From contig CAJKAP010000006.1 in assembly GCA_905197905.1 (NCBI GenBank), positions 1 through 64,000 on the forward strand: a stretch of 64,000 nucleotides of DNA, given 5' to 3'. Within the stretch, counting starts at the first letter, position 1; the number at the start of each line of letters is the position of its first letter. Source of the stretch: an uncultured Sutterella sp. GTDB taxonomy: Bacteria; Pseudomonadota; Gammaproteobacteria; Burkholderiales; Burkholderiaceae_F. A model generated the notes under the pieces. The model had not been told where the DNA came from and did not search any database. It saw nothing but the letters and a program-made list of their open reading frames with translations. This document shows, in pieces, positions 26,916 through 35,575 of this stretch. The position numbers were made by a program, and so were the translations under genes.

Positions 26916-27845
26916 TTAACCTAAAACTGCTTTGAGAATAGCATCTGCGCCTTGTGCCTTCAAGCTCTGAACCACTTCCTCTGCAAGTTGAAGAGCTTGA
27001 GACTTCGAACCACGGACTTCAGCGCGAATCGCTTCGCCTGTGTGGTGGTTACCCACTAAAGCTCGCATCCATATTTCGCCATTCTCAATAATCGCATAAG
27101 CAGCGAGCGGCACCTGACACGAGCCACCTAAAGCACGAGACACCGCACGTTCCGCCAAGCAACAAACACGCGTGTCGTCATCATTGATGAAATGAAGAGT
27201 TTCTTTCAGGGCTTCATTACCAGACAAAATTTCAATCCCTAAGGCGCCTTGTCCAGGAGACGGTAAACTCACCGTATCAGGAATAATCATGCGGATTCTC
27301 TCACCCAATTCCAAACGCTTTAGGCCAGCAGTAGCCATCACAAGGGCATCGAATTCGCCAGCGTCAAGCTTACGTAAACGAGTACCCACATTGCCACGAA
27401 TAGGACGCACGTCTAAGTGCGGGTAGTTCATACGAAGCATCAATTCGCGACGCAAGCTAGCTGTCCCCACAACAGCACCAGTTGGCATCTCGTCAAGAGA
27501 GTTGTACTTCGGGGAAACGAATGCATCGCGCGGATCTTCTCGTTCGCTCACAGCGACCAATTCAAACCCTTCGGGCAATTCCATCGGAACATCTTTTAAG
27601 GAGTGCACTGCCAAATCTGCTTCACCTTGCTGCATGGCTGCTTCGAGTTCTTTCACAAAGAGTCCCTTTCCGCCAACTTTGGACAAAGTCTTATCCAAAA
27701 TCTGGTCACCGCGGGTGGTCATCCCGAGTAAATCAACTTGCATACCAGGATAGCGTTCACGTAAAACACGCTGAATATGAAGGGCCTGCCACATGGCAAG
27801 GGGACTTTCTCGTGTCGCAATGACACAACGTTCTAAAGACGTCAT
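26916..27845 (-). CDS. hemC: Hydroxymethylbilane synthase HemC
   Basis: Joins four porphobilinogens to a linear tetrapyrrole. With the ATG at 27845 (AAGAGAG seven bases ahead) the product is 309 residues, with IATRESPLAMWQA, the GGKGLFVKELE loop, HSLKDVP, RRELMLR..PHL, RGNVGTRLRKL and the dipyrromethane-binding Cys in GGSCQVPLAAYA. hemD follows by 93 bases. The leader contains a 10-base C run on the coding strand. Confidence 0.97.
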   Translation of the reverse strand: MTSLERCVIATRESPLAMWQALHIQRVLRERYPGMQVDLLGMTTRGDQILDKTLSKVGGKGLFVKELEAAMQQGEADLAVHSLKDVPMELPEGFELVAVSEREDPRDAFVSPKYNSLDEMPTGAVVGTASLRRELMLRMNYPHLDVRPIRGNVGTRLRKLDAGEFDALVMATAGLKRLELGERIRMIIPDTVSLPSPGQGALGIEILSGNEALKETLHFINDDDTRVCCLAERAVSRALGGSCQVPLAAYAIIENGEIWMRALVGNHHTGEAIRAEVRGSKSQALQLAEEVVQSLKAQGADAILKAVLG

Positions 27846-28158
27846 AAAAAACTCTCTTGGAAGAATAAGAGGGGGGGGGGCCAAAAAGAAATTTGAGCCT
27901 TCTACTCAAAAAACATTTTTGATTTTAGCAAGGCTACATGTCGATTCGCTTAAGGGTTATCACGAAAGGAAAAAATTTCGTAGATCATCTATACCAAATT
28001 TCTTAAGTCTACACTTGCAAGTTGTTGAGCCATCTGGGATAATCCTTCCTTTCCCAGTTGGCACGTGGGATGGCATGTCTGTTGTAGGACCCGACAAATT
28101 CGGGCAAACTCGCAAGGCCACCAGGGCGACCGACATCATAACTAGGAATTTTTTTAAA
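27846..28158. other. hemC/rpmE2 gap with structured rpmE2 leader
   Basis: A 313-base divergent intergenic region. On the hemC side: the G10 tract and an extended -10. On the rpmE2 side, bases 28034-28140 look like folded RNA: CTGGGA/TCCCAG (28034-28039, 28052-28057), an outer stem ATGTC/GACAT (28075-28079, 28132-28136) enclosing CCCGA/TCGGG (28090-28104), and a G/C-rich unpaired stretch GGGCAAACTCGCAAGGCCA. It ends about 20 bases before the rpmE2 start. L31 leaders that fold and bind their own product are known in several phyla; I cannot assign this one to a described class. Confidence 0.45.
27871..27880. repeat. G10 homopolymer in the hemC leader
   Basis: Ten G residues 25 bases ahead of the hemC start, apparently between an extended -10 box (TGCTAAAAT on the minus strand, near 27925) and the ribosome site. 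Length changes here would alter leader length, not reading frame. Confidence 0.6.
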
Positions 28159-28443
28159 ATGAAAAAAGACATTCACCCGGAATACCGCGAAGTCGCTTTC
28201 GTCGACTTGTCCATCAACAAGACCTTCATCATCCGTTCTGCTGTTCAGACGAAAGAAACGGTTGAAATCGACGGTGTGACCTACCCGCTCTACAAGTTGG
28301 ATACTTCCTCTGAAAGCCACCCCTTCTACACTGGCGCTCAGACCCGTATCGTTGAAGCTGGTCGCGTTGAAAAATTCCGCGCCAAGTTTGCTGCTAAGAA
28401 GCAGGCTCTCGACGCTGCTGCCGAAGCTGCCAAGGCCAAGTAA
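28159..28443 (+). CDS. rpmE2: Ribosomal protein L31 type B
   Basis: Bridging protein of the large subunit. The 94-residue product reads MKKDIHPEYREVAFVDLS, has YPLYKLDTSSESHPFYTG and GRVEKFRAKFAAKK, and lacks the CxxC zinc pairs of type A. Type B copies usually replace the zinc form under zinc shortage. TAGGA stands 12 bases before the ATG. An Ala/Lys-rich tail extends the C-terminus. Whether a type A copy exists elsewhere is unknown. Confidence 0.95.
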   Translation: MKKDIHPEYREVAFVDLSINKTFIIRSAVQTKETVEIDGVTYPLYKLDTSSESHPFYTGAQTRIVEAGRVEKFRAKFAAKKQALDAAAEAAKAK

Positions 28444-28504
28444 TACTGGTTGCATATATCCGACTGATGGGAAGTTAATTTTGTTCTTCCCATATCATCG
28501 GCTG

Positions 28505-28541
28505 AAGGACAGTTTCCGACCCCGTCGGACTGTCCTTTTTC
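28505..28541 (+). terminator. rpmE2 terminator
   Basis: AGGACAGT(TT)CCGAC pairs with GTCGG-ACTGTCCT, followed by TTTTTC. Confidence 0.88.
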
Positions 28542-28579
28542 TTGTTTTATAGATCGTCTTTTTCGAGGCTCTACTCAAA

Positions 28580-30346
28580 GTGCTATCTCAACGCTCTACC
28601 CCCATCAAACTCTCGCAAGAAGCAGCGCTTAAACTTCCACGAGCGGGTCTCTGGCTCGTCTTGGTGTGTTTTGCGTTCATTGGCTTTTTCGCCGATGCTC
28701 TCTGGACTCCTCGAGACATTGATAGCTTTGGCGCTGCCTGGCTTCTCGCCCAACAACCACTTTCCGCTTGGTTGATGCCGATGGGGTTTGGAGAAATGTT
28801 GACGGAAGCTGGCCCTCTTACGACATGGCTCTCTGCTGCGTTTATGCTCACGGTTGGTGAGTCGGGTTTAGGCCTTATCTCTAATATTTTGTGTTTGCGC
28901 CTTGCATCAGTTTTCTGGTTTACTCTCTCGACCTTCGCGATTTGGGAAAGCGCCTACCGCCTTGCCGTTCGCCCAGAGGCACAGCCTATTGCTTTTGCCT
29001 TTGGTGGCGAAGCAAGACCGAAAGATTTTGCTCGTGCAATTGCCGACTCGGCTGTTCTTCTATTCTTAGCTACCTTCGGCATTTTGACGCGTCAGCACGA
29101 AGCTGTACCTGATACCGCCTTACTAGCCATCACAGCACTTAACCTCTTTAGTCTCACAATCGCCGTAAAACGCCCGTTGAAGGGGAGTATTTTGGCAGGT
29201 ATTTCTGTCGCCGCCTCTATCCTCTCTTCCACGCTATTTGCTGGTGTTTGGCTACTCGCACAATCTTTAATAGTGATTGCAACGCTCTCTCAATCGCCGA
29301 GAAAGCGTGACCTCTGCTTAGTCGCCCTACTGCTCTCCACAGGGCTACTCTTTTTGATTTGGCCTGCTCTTTCTTGGTGCATCGACTCTGAGCTCGCAAA
29401 CCGTTGGTTTACACAGTGGGTACTCACGCAGACAGACTATTTTGGTCCTGCAGGGCTCTCGACTTACCTCTGGTTTGCAAAGCACTCTCTTTGGTTCTTA
29501 TTACCGCTCTGGCCACTTGTCTTAACAGGACTATTCCGCTGGGGACGTCGTTTAGGGCAGCCTTTCCTTTTTTTGCCGTTAGTTGTTGTCGCAGTAACAC
29601 TCTTAGGAGTGATTTTCTCCTCTAAGCAATCAACCGACAGTGTGTTCTTAGCCTGTATTCCTGCACTCACCGTGCTTGCAGCTTTCAGTCTTCTAACCAT
29701 TAAAAACGGCTGGGAAAACATTCTCGATTGGTTTGGTCTGACAATCTTTAGTTTAGGAGGTCTAACCATTTGGCTTTATTGGTGTGCTTGGTTGACGGGC
29801 TTCCCACCTAAAATGCATCAGTCCATTATCAATCTGGCACCAACGGTACGCCCTGAACTCGATCTCGGGTTCTTCTGTGCTGTGCTCGCAACGTTTGGGT
29901 GGATTGCGCTTGTCGTCTGGCGCTTAACACACCGTCCAGTCATCATTTGGCGCGGTCCCTGGATTAATGCTACTGGTATTACGGTGGCGCTCGTGGTAGG
30001 CTTTGGATTATTCCATGCTCCAACGACCGAATTTCGTTCTTTGGCTCCAATTGCCCAAACTCTAGATCGGCTACTGCTTCAATCGGGGTGGCAACGTGGT
30101 CAATGTGTTCAAGCGATTAACACCCGTCCAGAAATGATGGCTGTTCTGCAGCACTATGGTGCTGAACCGCTCAATACACTTACGCATGAAACAGGCTGTC
30201 CGCTTGCGATTGTTCGCCAATCTTCTTCTTCGCATATTGAGTTGCCTGACTATGCTCCTTCCGCAGGACGTGCACGTTCTAGCGAAGTGTTCTACGTTGT
30301 CGACACGAATGCGCTGGCACGCAAGCCAATCTTTACGAAAAAATAA
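28580..30346 (+). CDS. ArnT-like GT-C membrane glycosyltransferase
   Basis: The 588-residue polytopic membrane protein has about twelve predicted segments and a soluble C-terminal part. Features of GT-C enzymes of the PMT/ArnT group are an acidic residue pair in the first outer loop (LWTPRDIDSFGAAWLL, where D/E residues act in catalysis) and a later HEAVPDTALLA loop. The family moves sugars or phosphoethanolamine-like groups from polyprenyl carriers to lipid A or protein; the acceptor is unknown. I use the GTG at 28580; GAGG lies 12 bases ahead. The MATE gene follows 12 bases later, so they form a pair. Confidence 0.75.
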   Translation: MLSQRSTPIKLSQEAALKLPRAGLWLVLVCFAFIGFFADALWTPRDIDSFGAAWLLAQQPLSAWLMPMGFGEMLTEAGPLTTWLSAAFMLTVGESGLGLISNILCLRLASVFWFTLSTFAIWESAYRLAVRPEAQPIAFAFGGEARPKDFARAIADSAVLLFLATFGILTRQHEAVPDTALLAITALNLFSLTIAVKRPLKGSILAGISVAASILSSTLFAGVWLLAQSLIVIATLSQSPRKRDLCLVALLLSTGLLFLIWPALSWCIDSELANRWFTQWVLTQTDYFGPAGLSTYLWFAKHSLWFLLPLWPLVLTGLFRWGRRLGQPFLFLPLVVVAVTLLGVIFSSKQSTDSVFLACIPALTVLAAFSLLTIKNGWENILDWFGLTIFSLGGLTIWLYWCAWLTGFPPKMHQSIINLAPTVRPELDLGFFCAVLATFGWIALVVWRLTHRPVIIWRGPWINATGITVALVVGFGLFHAPTTEFRSLAPIAQTLDRLLLQSGWQRGQCVQAINTRPEMMAVLQHYGAEPLNTLTHETGCPLAIVRQSSSSHIELPDYAPSAGRARSSEVFYVVDTNALARKPIFTKK

Positions 30347-30358
30347 CGCTTGACTTTT

Positions 30359-31792
30359 ATGACTCAGCAGCACTTACCGCCACCAGATACGTCGCTCCAG
30401 GCGTTGTTTAAGCTGGGAGGCCCTATCTTTATCGCCAATATTTCAATCATTGGGTCTGGAACCATTGATACGATCATGGCTGGTCGTCTAGGAACGGAGC
30501 ACTTGGCCGCGATTGCCTTAGGACTTGCCGCAACCATCTGCGTCAATATGGCCATTATTGGCATTTTACAGAGCCTCTCCCCCATCTGCGGACACCATTT
30601 CGGTGCTCGCGAATACCCCAAGATCGGCGAAGCCCTACAACAAAATATTTGGCTAGGAATTTTCCTCGCCTGCATTGGTGTACCCCTACTACTGTGGACA
30701 GACCTCTGGTTAGGTTTAGGTAAACCCACAGAGACGGTTGCAGAGATGGCCGCAGGCTACTTATTCTTTACCGCCTTGAGTCAACCTTTTGCCCTTTTTG
30801 CACGCACTTTTGTGTCGCTCAATGCAGCCCTCTCCAGACCTAACATCACCATGTGGATTTCTCTTGCTACCTTGGTGTTAAAAGCACCAGTAAATGGCGT
30901 TTTCATGTATGGTTGGTTAGGTTTCCCCGCAATGGGTGGGGCTGGTGCAGGGCTCTCCTTTGCACTCATGAATGTCTTGAGCTTTGTGCTCTTTTACATC
31001 ATTTGGCGGACTGATTCTTTCTACGACAAATTCCGAGCACCCAAACTGAGCCTCCCAAATTGGGCTCTGATTAAAGAACAGCTCCACATTGGGATTCCTA
31101 TTGGGCTTTCCACCTTCTTTGAAGTCTCAAGCTTCACTGGTATGGCAATTCTTGTTTCGCGTTTGGGGGCAGAAACGATTTCTGCTCACCAAATCGTGGC
31201 AAACGTCACGTCCATGTGCTACATGATGCCACTATCGCTTGGGATTGCAACAACAGTATTAATTTCTCAGTCTCTTGGTGCACGTTGGCAGTCTGTTGCG
31301 TATTCCATCTTAAAACGTAGCCTGAAGCTCGCGCTAATTCTCTCCTTAGGAGTGATTACGATACTTTACTTTGCCCGTGAACAGATTTTGAACTTCTACT
31401 CCACTGACCCCAAAGTGGTGGCATTAGGCGTTTCCATCTTGATGTTTGGGTGTTTCTACCACGTCTTTGACGCTTTGCAATGCGTTGGATCCTTTGCTAT
31501 GCGAGGTTACCGTGTCACCACGATGCCAATGATTATCTATGGCATCATGCTTTGGGGGGTTGGTTTTATCGGCGGCTACTACATGTGCTTCCATGGCGAG
31601 GCTTTTGGCGGTCCTTATGGCGTCTACGGCTTCTGGGGTGCAACCACTTTAGGTTTGATCCTCACAGGCATCTGTCTCTCAATTATGGCCCTCATGATCG
31701 GGCGCCATATTGCTACGAACGATGAACACTCTGCCGAGGAAATTGCTCGCGCTCTCGAAGAATCCGTTCGTGGTGTGCGAACAGCCAAGTAA
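30359..31792 (+). CDS. MATE-family efflux transporter
   Basis: The 477-residue protein has twelve predicted membrane segments and the two-lobed MATE layout (MAGRLGTEHLAAIALG in lobe 1; GMAILVSRLGAETISAHQIVANV in lobe 2). NorM-type members use Na+ or H+ gradients to expel cationic drugs. The ATG at 30359 is taken rather than a TTG three codons earlier. There is no clear ribosome site, so coupling to the upstream glycosyltransferase gene is likely. A strong terminator closes the pair. Confidence 0.9.
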   Translation: MTQQHLPPPDTSLQALFKLGGPIFIANISIIGSGTIDTIMAGRLGTEHLAAIALGLAATICVNMAIIGILQSLSPICGHHFGAREYPKIGEALQQNIWLGIFLACIGVPLLLWTDLWLGLGKPTETVAEMAAGYLFFTALSQPFALFARTFVSLNAALSRPNITMWISLATLVLKAPVNGVFMYGWLGFPAMGGAGAGLSFALMNVLSFVLFYIIWRTDSFYDKFRAPKLSLPNWALIKEQLHIGIPIGLSTFFEVSSFTGMAILVSRLGAETISAHQIVANVTSMCYMMPLSLGIATTVLISQSLGARWQSVAYSILKRSLKLALILSLGVITILYFAREQILNFYSTDPKVVALGVSILMFGCFYHVFDALQCVGSFAMRGYRVTTMPMIIYGIMLWGVGFIGGYYMCFHGEAFGGPYGVYGFWGATTLGLILTGICLSIMALMIGRHIATNDEHSAEEIARALEESVRGVRTAK

Positions 31793-31819
31793 CCTTAGAG
31801 ACGTTGGTCTATATCGATA

Positions 31820-31859
31820 AGTGCCCAGACGTTAAGCTTTCCTGGGCACTTTTTGTTTT
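31820..31859 (+). terminator. Terminator after the MATE gene
   Basis: AGTGCCCAG pairs with CTGGGCACT, followed by TTTTTG TTTT. Confidence 0.88.
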
Positions 31860-31920
31860 AAGATTAAGCTCTATAAGAAAAATTCAACCAACCTCCTTGG
31901 TTGATTAAAGAAGGAACGTC

Positions 31921-32697
31921 ATGCCTACCATACTTTTCGCCAGTCCGATTTTCGGGCCTGTTGTTAGTCGTCGTTTAGGGGTTTCTCTCGGCGTCAATCT
32001 GTTGCCAGCCGATGGAAAGCTCTGTAACTTCGACTGCATTTATTGCGAGTGTGGATTTAATGAAGAGCGTCGCCCAGGTTCCCGTATGCCGAGCAAAACG
32101 CTCGTCTTGACCATGCTTGAAGATAAGCTCAAGGTCATGGAAGCAAACGGCGAGCTCCCCAATACCATTACCTTCGCTGGCAATGGCGAACCAACGCTTC
32201 ATCCAGACTTTCCAGAAATTATTGATGAGACGATTGCTCTACGTGACAAATATGCGCCTAAGTGCAATATTAGCGTGCTCACGAACGCGACGCATATCGA
32301 CCGACCCAAAGTATTCGCTGCGCTAGCAAAAGTTGATAGCCCGCTACTCAAGCTCGATACAGTCGACACTGACTACATTGATGAAGTCGACCGCCCTACA
32401 AGTCGCTATGACTTGCCAAAACTCATCAAATGTATGAAGCGTCTAGGCAGAAAAGCTGTCATTCAAACGATGTTCTTACATGGAGTTTCTAATGGAAAAG
32501 ATGTGAGTAACGTAAGCGACGAGTTTGTCACTCCGTGGCTTGAGGTCGTCAAAGAAATTGGTCCGCACTTGGTGACGATCTACACAATTGATCGAGAAAC
32601 GCCGCGACATAACCTCCAGAAAGCCACTAAAGAAGAGCTCGATCACATTGCGAATCGTATTCGTGAGGCGGGGTTAGAAGTAACTGTGAGTTATTAA
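31921..32697 (+). CDS. Radical SAM protein, COG0731-like
   Basis: The 258-residue protein has the radical-SAM cluster motif C35-x3-C39-x2-C42 (CNFDCIYC), the GNGEPTLHP glycine motif and LLKLDT. It resembles the COG0731 Fe-S oxidoreductase group related to wybutosine-type enzymes, but the tRNA-base product is not made in most bacteria, so its substrate is unknown. A further Cys (44) directly follows the cluster. The gene stands alone; AAGGAACGTC lies before the ATG. Confidence 0.85.
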   Translation: MPTILFASPIFGPVVSRRLGVSLGVNLLPADGKLCNFDCIYCECGFNEERRPGSRMPSKTLVLTMLEDKLKVMEANGELPNTITFAGNGEPTLHPDFPEIIDETIALRDKYAPKCNISVLTNATHIDRPKVFAALAKVDSPLLKLDTVDTDYIDEVDRPTSRYDLPKLIKCMKRLGRKAVIQTMFLHGVSNGKDVSNVSDEFVTPWLEVVKEIGPHLVTIYTIDRETPRHNLQKATKEELDHIANRIREAGLEVTVSY

Positions 32698-32712
32698 TTC
32701 TCTTTTTCGGGC

Positions 32713-32746
32713 ACAAAAAAGGAGCACATAGTGCTCCTTTTTTTGT
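32713..32746. terminator. Bidirectional terminator radical SAM/htpX
   Basis: AAAAAAGGAGCAC pairs with GTGCTCCTTTTTT between convergent genes. Confidence 0.92.
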
Positions 32747-32777
32747 GGAGAATTCTTCTAGAAATCCTCTAAATTCA

Positions 32778-33677
32778 TTAGGCCTGATAACGGTTTTCCT
32801 GCAAGGCGCGGATACGATCTTCAAGAGGTGGATGAGACGCAAAGAGCGAACCAATACCTCCAGAAATGCCGAAGCCCTTCACCGTTCCAGGCAATTCGTT
32901 CGGCTGGATCGAGCCTAAACGCTTCAAAGCATTAACCATCGGCTGCGGGCTACCCAAGATCTGAGCTGCTCCAGCGTCAGCATGGTATTCACGCCAACGA
33001 GAGAAGTAAGCCACAACCATCGAAGCCAAAAAGCCTAAGCAGATATCCAAGACCAGAGCTGTGATGTAGTAACCAGCGCCTGGTGCATCATCTTCGTTAC
33101 GAAGAATTTGACGGTCGACTACCCAACCAATCACACGAGCAAAAAAGAACACAAAGGTATTCACCACACCCTGCAAGAGAGTCATCGTGACCATGTCACC
33201 GTTCTTGACATGAGAGAGTTCGTGACCAATCACGGCCTCCACTTCTTCTCGGTTCATCAAGTTAAGCAAGCCCGTCGAAACCGCAACTAAAGAGTTGGAA
33301 CGAGAGGCGCCCGTTGCAAAAGCATTCGGTTCGCCGTCATAGACAGCAACTTCAGGCATCGGGATACCCGCGCGTTCAGACTGACGACGCACCACATCAA
33401 CCAAGTAAGCTTCAAGACCTGGTTGCGGACGATTCGTATCGATCATTTGCAATCCCATGGTCATCTTTGCCATGGTTTTGCTCATAAAAAGAGAGATAAG
33501 CGAACCAGTAAAACCTACCACCATAGAGAAAATGAAGAGGGTAGAGAGGTTCAGCTGTGCGCCAGCCATCATACCGAAGTTCACGCCCAAAACGGCTTGA
33601 ACAATCGTCAACACGATCGAAAGCACAACGAAAACAGCCAAGTTGGCCAAAATCAGCAGACCGATACGTTTAAACAT
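32778..33677 (-). CDS. htpX: Membrane zinc protease HtpX
   Basis: Inner-membrane M48 protease that clears misfolded membrane proteins, often alongside FtsH. The 299-residue product has four membrane segments (about 6-30, 47-68 and two around 165-215), the zinc motif HELSH (152-156) and a second Glu in the SRWREYHADAGAA stretch. It is a lone gene; the 219 bases upstream show no motif I can name beyond A/T-rich promoter-like sequence. Confidence 0.95.
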   Translation of the reverse strand: MFKRIGLLILANLAVFVVLSIVLTIVQAVLGVNFGMMAGAQLNLSTLFIFSMVVGFTGSLISLFMSKTMAKMTMGLQMIDTNRPQPGLEAYLVDVVRRQSERAGIPMPEVAVYDGEPNAFATGASRSNSLVAVSTGLLNLMNREEVEAVIGHELSHVKNGDMVTMTLLQGVVNTFVFFFARVIGWVVDRQILRNEDDAPGAGYYITALVLDICLGFLASMVVAYFSRWREYHADAGAAQILGSPQPMVNALKRLGSIQPNELPGTVKGFGISGGIGSLFASHPPLEDRIRALQENRYQA

Positions 33678-33896
33678 ACAGTCAAATATCCTTTGTCTTT
33701 GTAATTGTTAAGTGAAAAACCACTTGGAGTAAGAGAGAATCTTTTCCTTGGGGTCATACAGAAAATTGTATTGAACAATTTGGTCTAACTCAAATGTCGA
33801 AAGAACCATCATTGTAACAATTCACATTGGAGGAAAAACACGTTCTTACGCATTATCCTGCCCTATTAAACCACATACAAGCGGTATGAAACTCTA

Positions 33897-35087
33897 TTAC
33901 ATGATATTTTCATACACTTTCTGTTTTTTAGGGTCCGTCACGCGGTACGGTGGAAAACTATCCCAGCTCCCACAGCCCAAACAGTGCCAAGAAAAGCTCG
34001 AGGCCATAAAGCCACATTTTGCACACTGGTAACGCGACTCTTTTCGGGCTTGTTTCTCAAGCAATGTTAATAGTAGTTTAGATTCCTCGTCTTCAGGAGT
34101 TCCCTCTTGGCGAAGTGCGATCATTTGCGCAAAAGTGGAAAGAGATGGGCTCTTCTTCAATAGTTCTACCACCTTTGCCAAAGCGACCTCTTGACCTTCC
34201 CATCGAGCAAGACGCTTAATCGCCGCTTGAATCACATCAGTTTGCGTACAGGAAGCAAGGGCACTGTGCAAAAGCTTAACCGCTTCAGTACGCTCTCCTC
34301 GCTTATAGAGCAAATCAGCAATTTGACCAATCACCAATGGCAAATAGTCGGGAGTTTCTTTTGCTACTCCTTCCCAACGCTCAAGTGCCTCTTCCTCCTC
34401 ACCTTGCAACAGTAACAAAGCTCCCATAGCAATGTTAACTCTCGGAGATGTCGGCCACTTTTCCAGGGCTCGAGTTAAATGCTCTTTGGCAAGAGGGAGG
34501 TCCTTTTGACGAATTGCCAGCTCGGAAAGCTCACAATAGTAGTGGGAAATCTCATGTGAGAGATTCAGCCCAGCTTGCACCTCTAAGCGATGCGAAATAT
34601 CAATCGCAGAAGTCCATTCGTGCTCAATGCAATAAATGATCAAGAGAGCCTTTAAAGCGGTTAAATGTTCGGAAGGGTTTTCCATTAACTGACGATAAGT
34701 TGCCTCGGCTCGATCGAAAAGCCCTGCACGCATGTAATCTTCACCCAACTCTTTGAGTGCGCGAACGCGTTCAGCTTCTGGAATATCTTCGCGATGCACT
34801 AAATGGCTGTGTAGCCGAATCGCTCTGTCAAACTCTCCACGACGACGAAAAAGAGCCCCTAACACATGATGCAATTCAATCAAATCAGGGTCCAAGCGGA
34901 CTGCCTCAATAAGAGAATCCACAGCACGTTCTGGATGTTCGCCAGCCAGTAAAGCTATCGAACGTGCATAAACCTCGGGAAGATTCATTGCCGAGCGATC
35001 ACGCTCACGAACATCAAGCCCTTTTGCCCACCAACCAGCTGCAAAAAGAATTGGAATAAAAACGAGATACCAGAGTTCGGATTCCAT
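33897..35087 (-). CDS. lapB: LPS assembly regulator LapB
   Basis: LapB (YciM) directs FtsH to degrade LpxC, so balancing LPS with phospholipid. About 396 residues: an N-terminal membrane anchor (LWYLVFIPILFAAGWWA), TPR repeats through about residue 340, and a C-terminal rubredoxin-like zinc ribbon (CAKC ... CLGC). The start MESELW at 35087 fits the family; ATGs just upstream are possible. It ends the cmk-rpsA-ihfB-lapB row, as in E. coli and many Betaproteobacteria. Confidence 0.92.
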   Translation of the reverse strand: MESELWYLVFIPILFAAGWWAKGLDVRERDRSAMNLPEVYARSIALLAGEHPERAVDSLIEAVRLDPDLIELHHVLGALFRRRGEFDRAIRLHSHLVHREDIPEAERVRALKELGEDYMRAGLFDRAEATYRQLMENPSEHLTALKALLIIYCIEHEWTSAIDISHRLEVQAGLNLSHEISHYYCELSELAIRQKDLPLAKEHLTRALEKWPTSPRVNIAMGALLLLQGEEEEALERWEGVAKETPDYLPLVIGQIADLLYKRGERTEAVKLLHSALASCTQTDVIQAAIKRLARWEGQEVALAKVVELLKKSPSLSTFAQMIALRQEGTPEDEESKLLLTLLEKQARKESRYQCAKCGFMASSFSWHCLGCGSWDSFPPYRVTDPKKQKVYENIM

Positions 35088-35128
35088 AAGGTGGAGTTCC
35101 ATCAAATCTTATTTTTGTATTGTGCGCC

Positions 35129-35168
35129 TTTTTAGCATGAATAAAAAGACCTTTTTTCATGCTAAAAA
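35129..35168 (-). repeat. Inverted repeat between ihfB and lapB
   Basis: TTTTTAGCATG and CATGCTAAAAA, perfect 11-base arms around an 18-base loop. It overlaps the T run of the ihfB terminator, so the two folds compete. Confidence 0.6.
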
Positions 35169-35196
35169 GGCTGCGAGCACTTTCATGTCGCAGCCT
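35163..35196 (-). terminator. ihfB terminator
   Basis: On the minus strand GGCTGCGA pairs with TCGCAGCC and is followed by TTTTTAG. It separates ihfB from lapB. Confidence 0.85.
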
Positions 35197-35231
35197 TACG
35201 CTAGAAATTACTCACTAACCAAAGACAGTGA

Positions 35232-35555
35232 TTAGGGAGTTTCGTTAGCCTCAGATGCCAATCGATGGAAATCCACCGATTCTCGCATGGACTTACCAGG
35301 GCGAAATTGAACCGTATAACGGGCTGGCACCGGCACTGATTTACCACTGCTCGGATTGCGCCCTATGCGACCCGGACGATACCTTGGCATAAACACACCA
35401 AAACCGCGAATTTCAACACGCCCACCCTGTTCGAGGGTCTTTTGAATGTTATTCACGATCAGCGTGACAACTTCCTGCGCGACTCGATCGCGCACTTGAA
35501 ATTTAGTTGCCAAAGCACCCGCGAGTTGCGATCTCATTACGACAACGTCATCCAT
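35232..35555 (-). CDS. ihfB: Integration host factor beta subunit
   Basis: DNA-bending architectural protein, works as a heterodimer with IhfA. The 107-residue product has the HU/IHF core RVEIRGFGVF, the beta-arm GRIGRNPSSGKSVPVPARYT and the C-terminal FRPGKSMRE. GAGGTAACCC just before the first ATG favours the longer start MDDVVVMRSQL over the ATG six codons in. Directly follows rpsA by 20 bases. Confidence 0.93.
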   Translation of the reverse strand: MDDVVVMRSQLAGALATKFQVRDRVAQEVVTLIVNNIQKTLEQGGRVEIRGFGVFMPRYRPGRIGRNPSSGKSVPVPARYTVQFRPGKSMRESVDFHRLASEANETP

Positions 35556-35575
35556 GGGTTACCTCAGCCGTCCGA

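Noticed and set aside
28070..28140. c-di-GMP-I (GEMM) riboswitch before rpmE2
   Set aside because: GGGCAAAC and GCAAGGCC occur, but the middle stem and GACGCAAAG core are missing, so I leave the leader unclassified.
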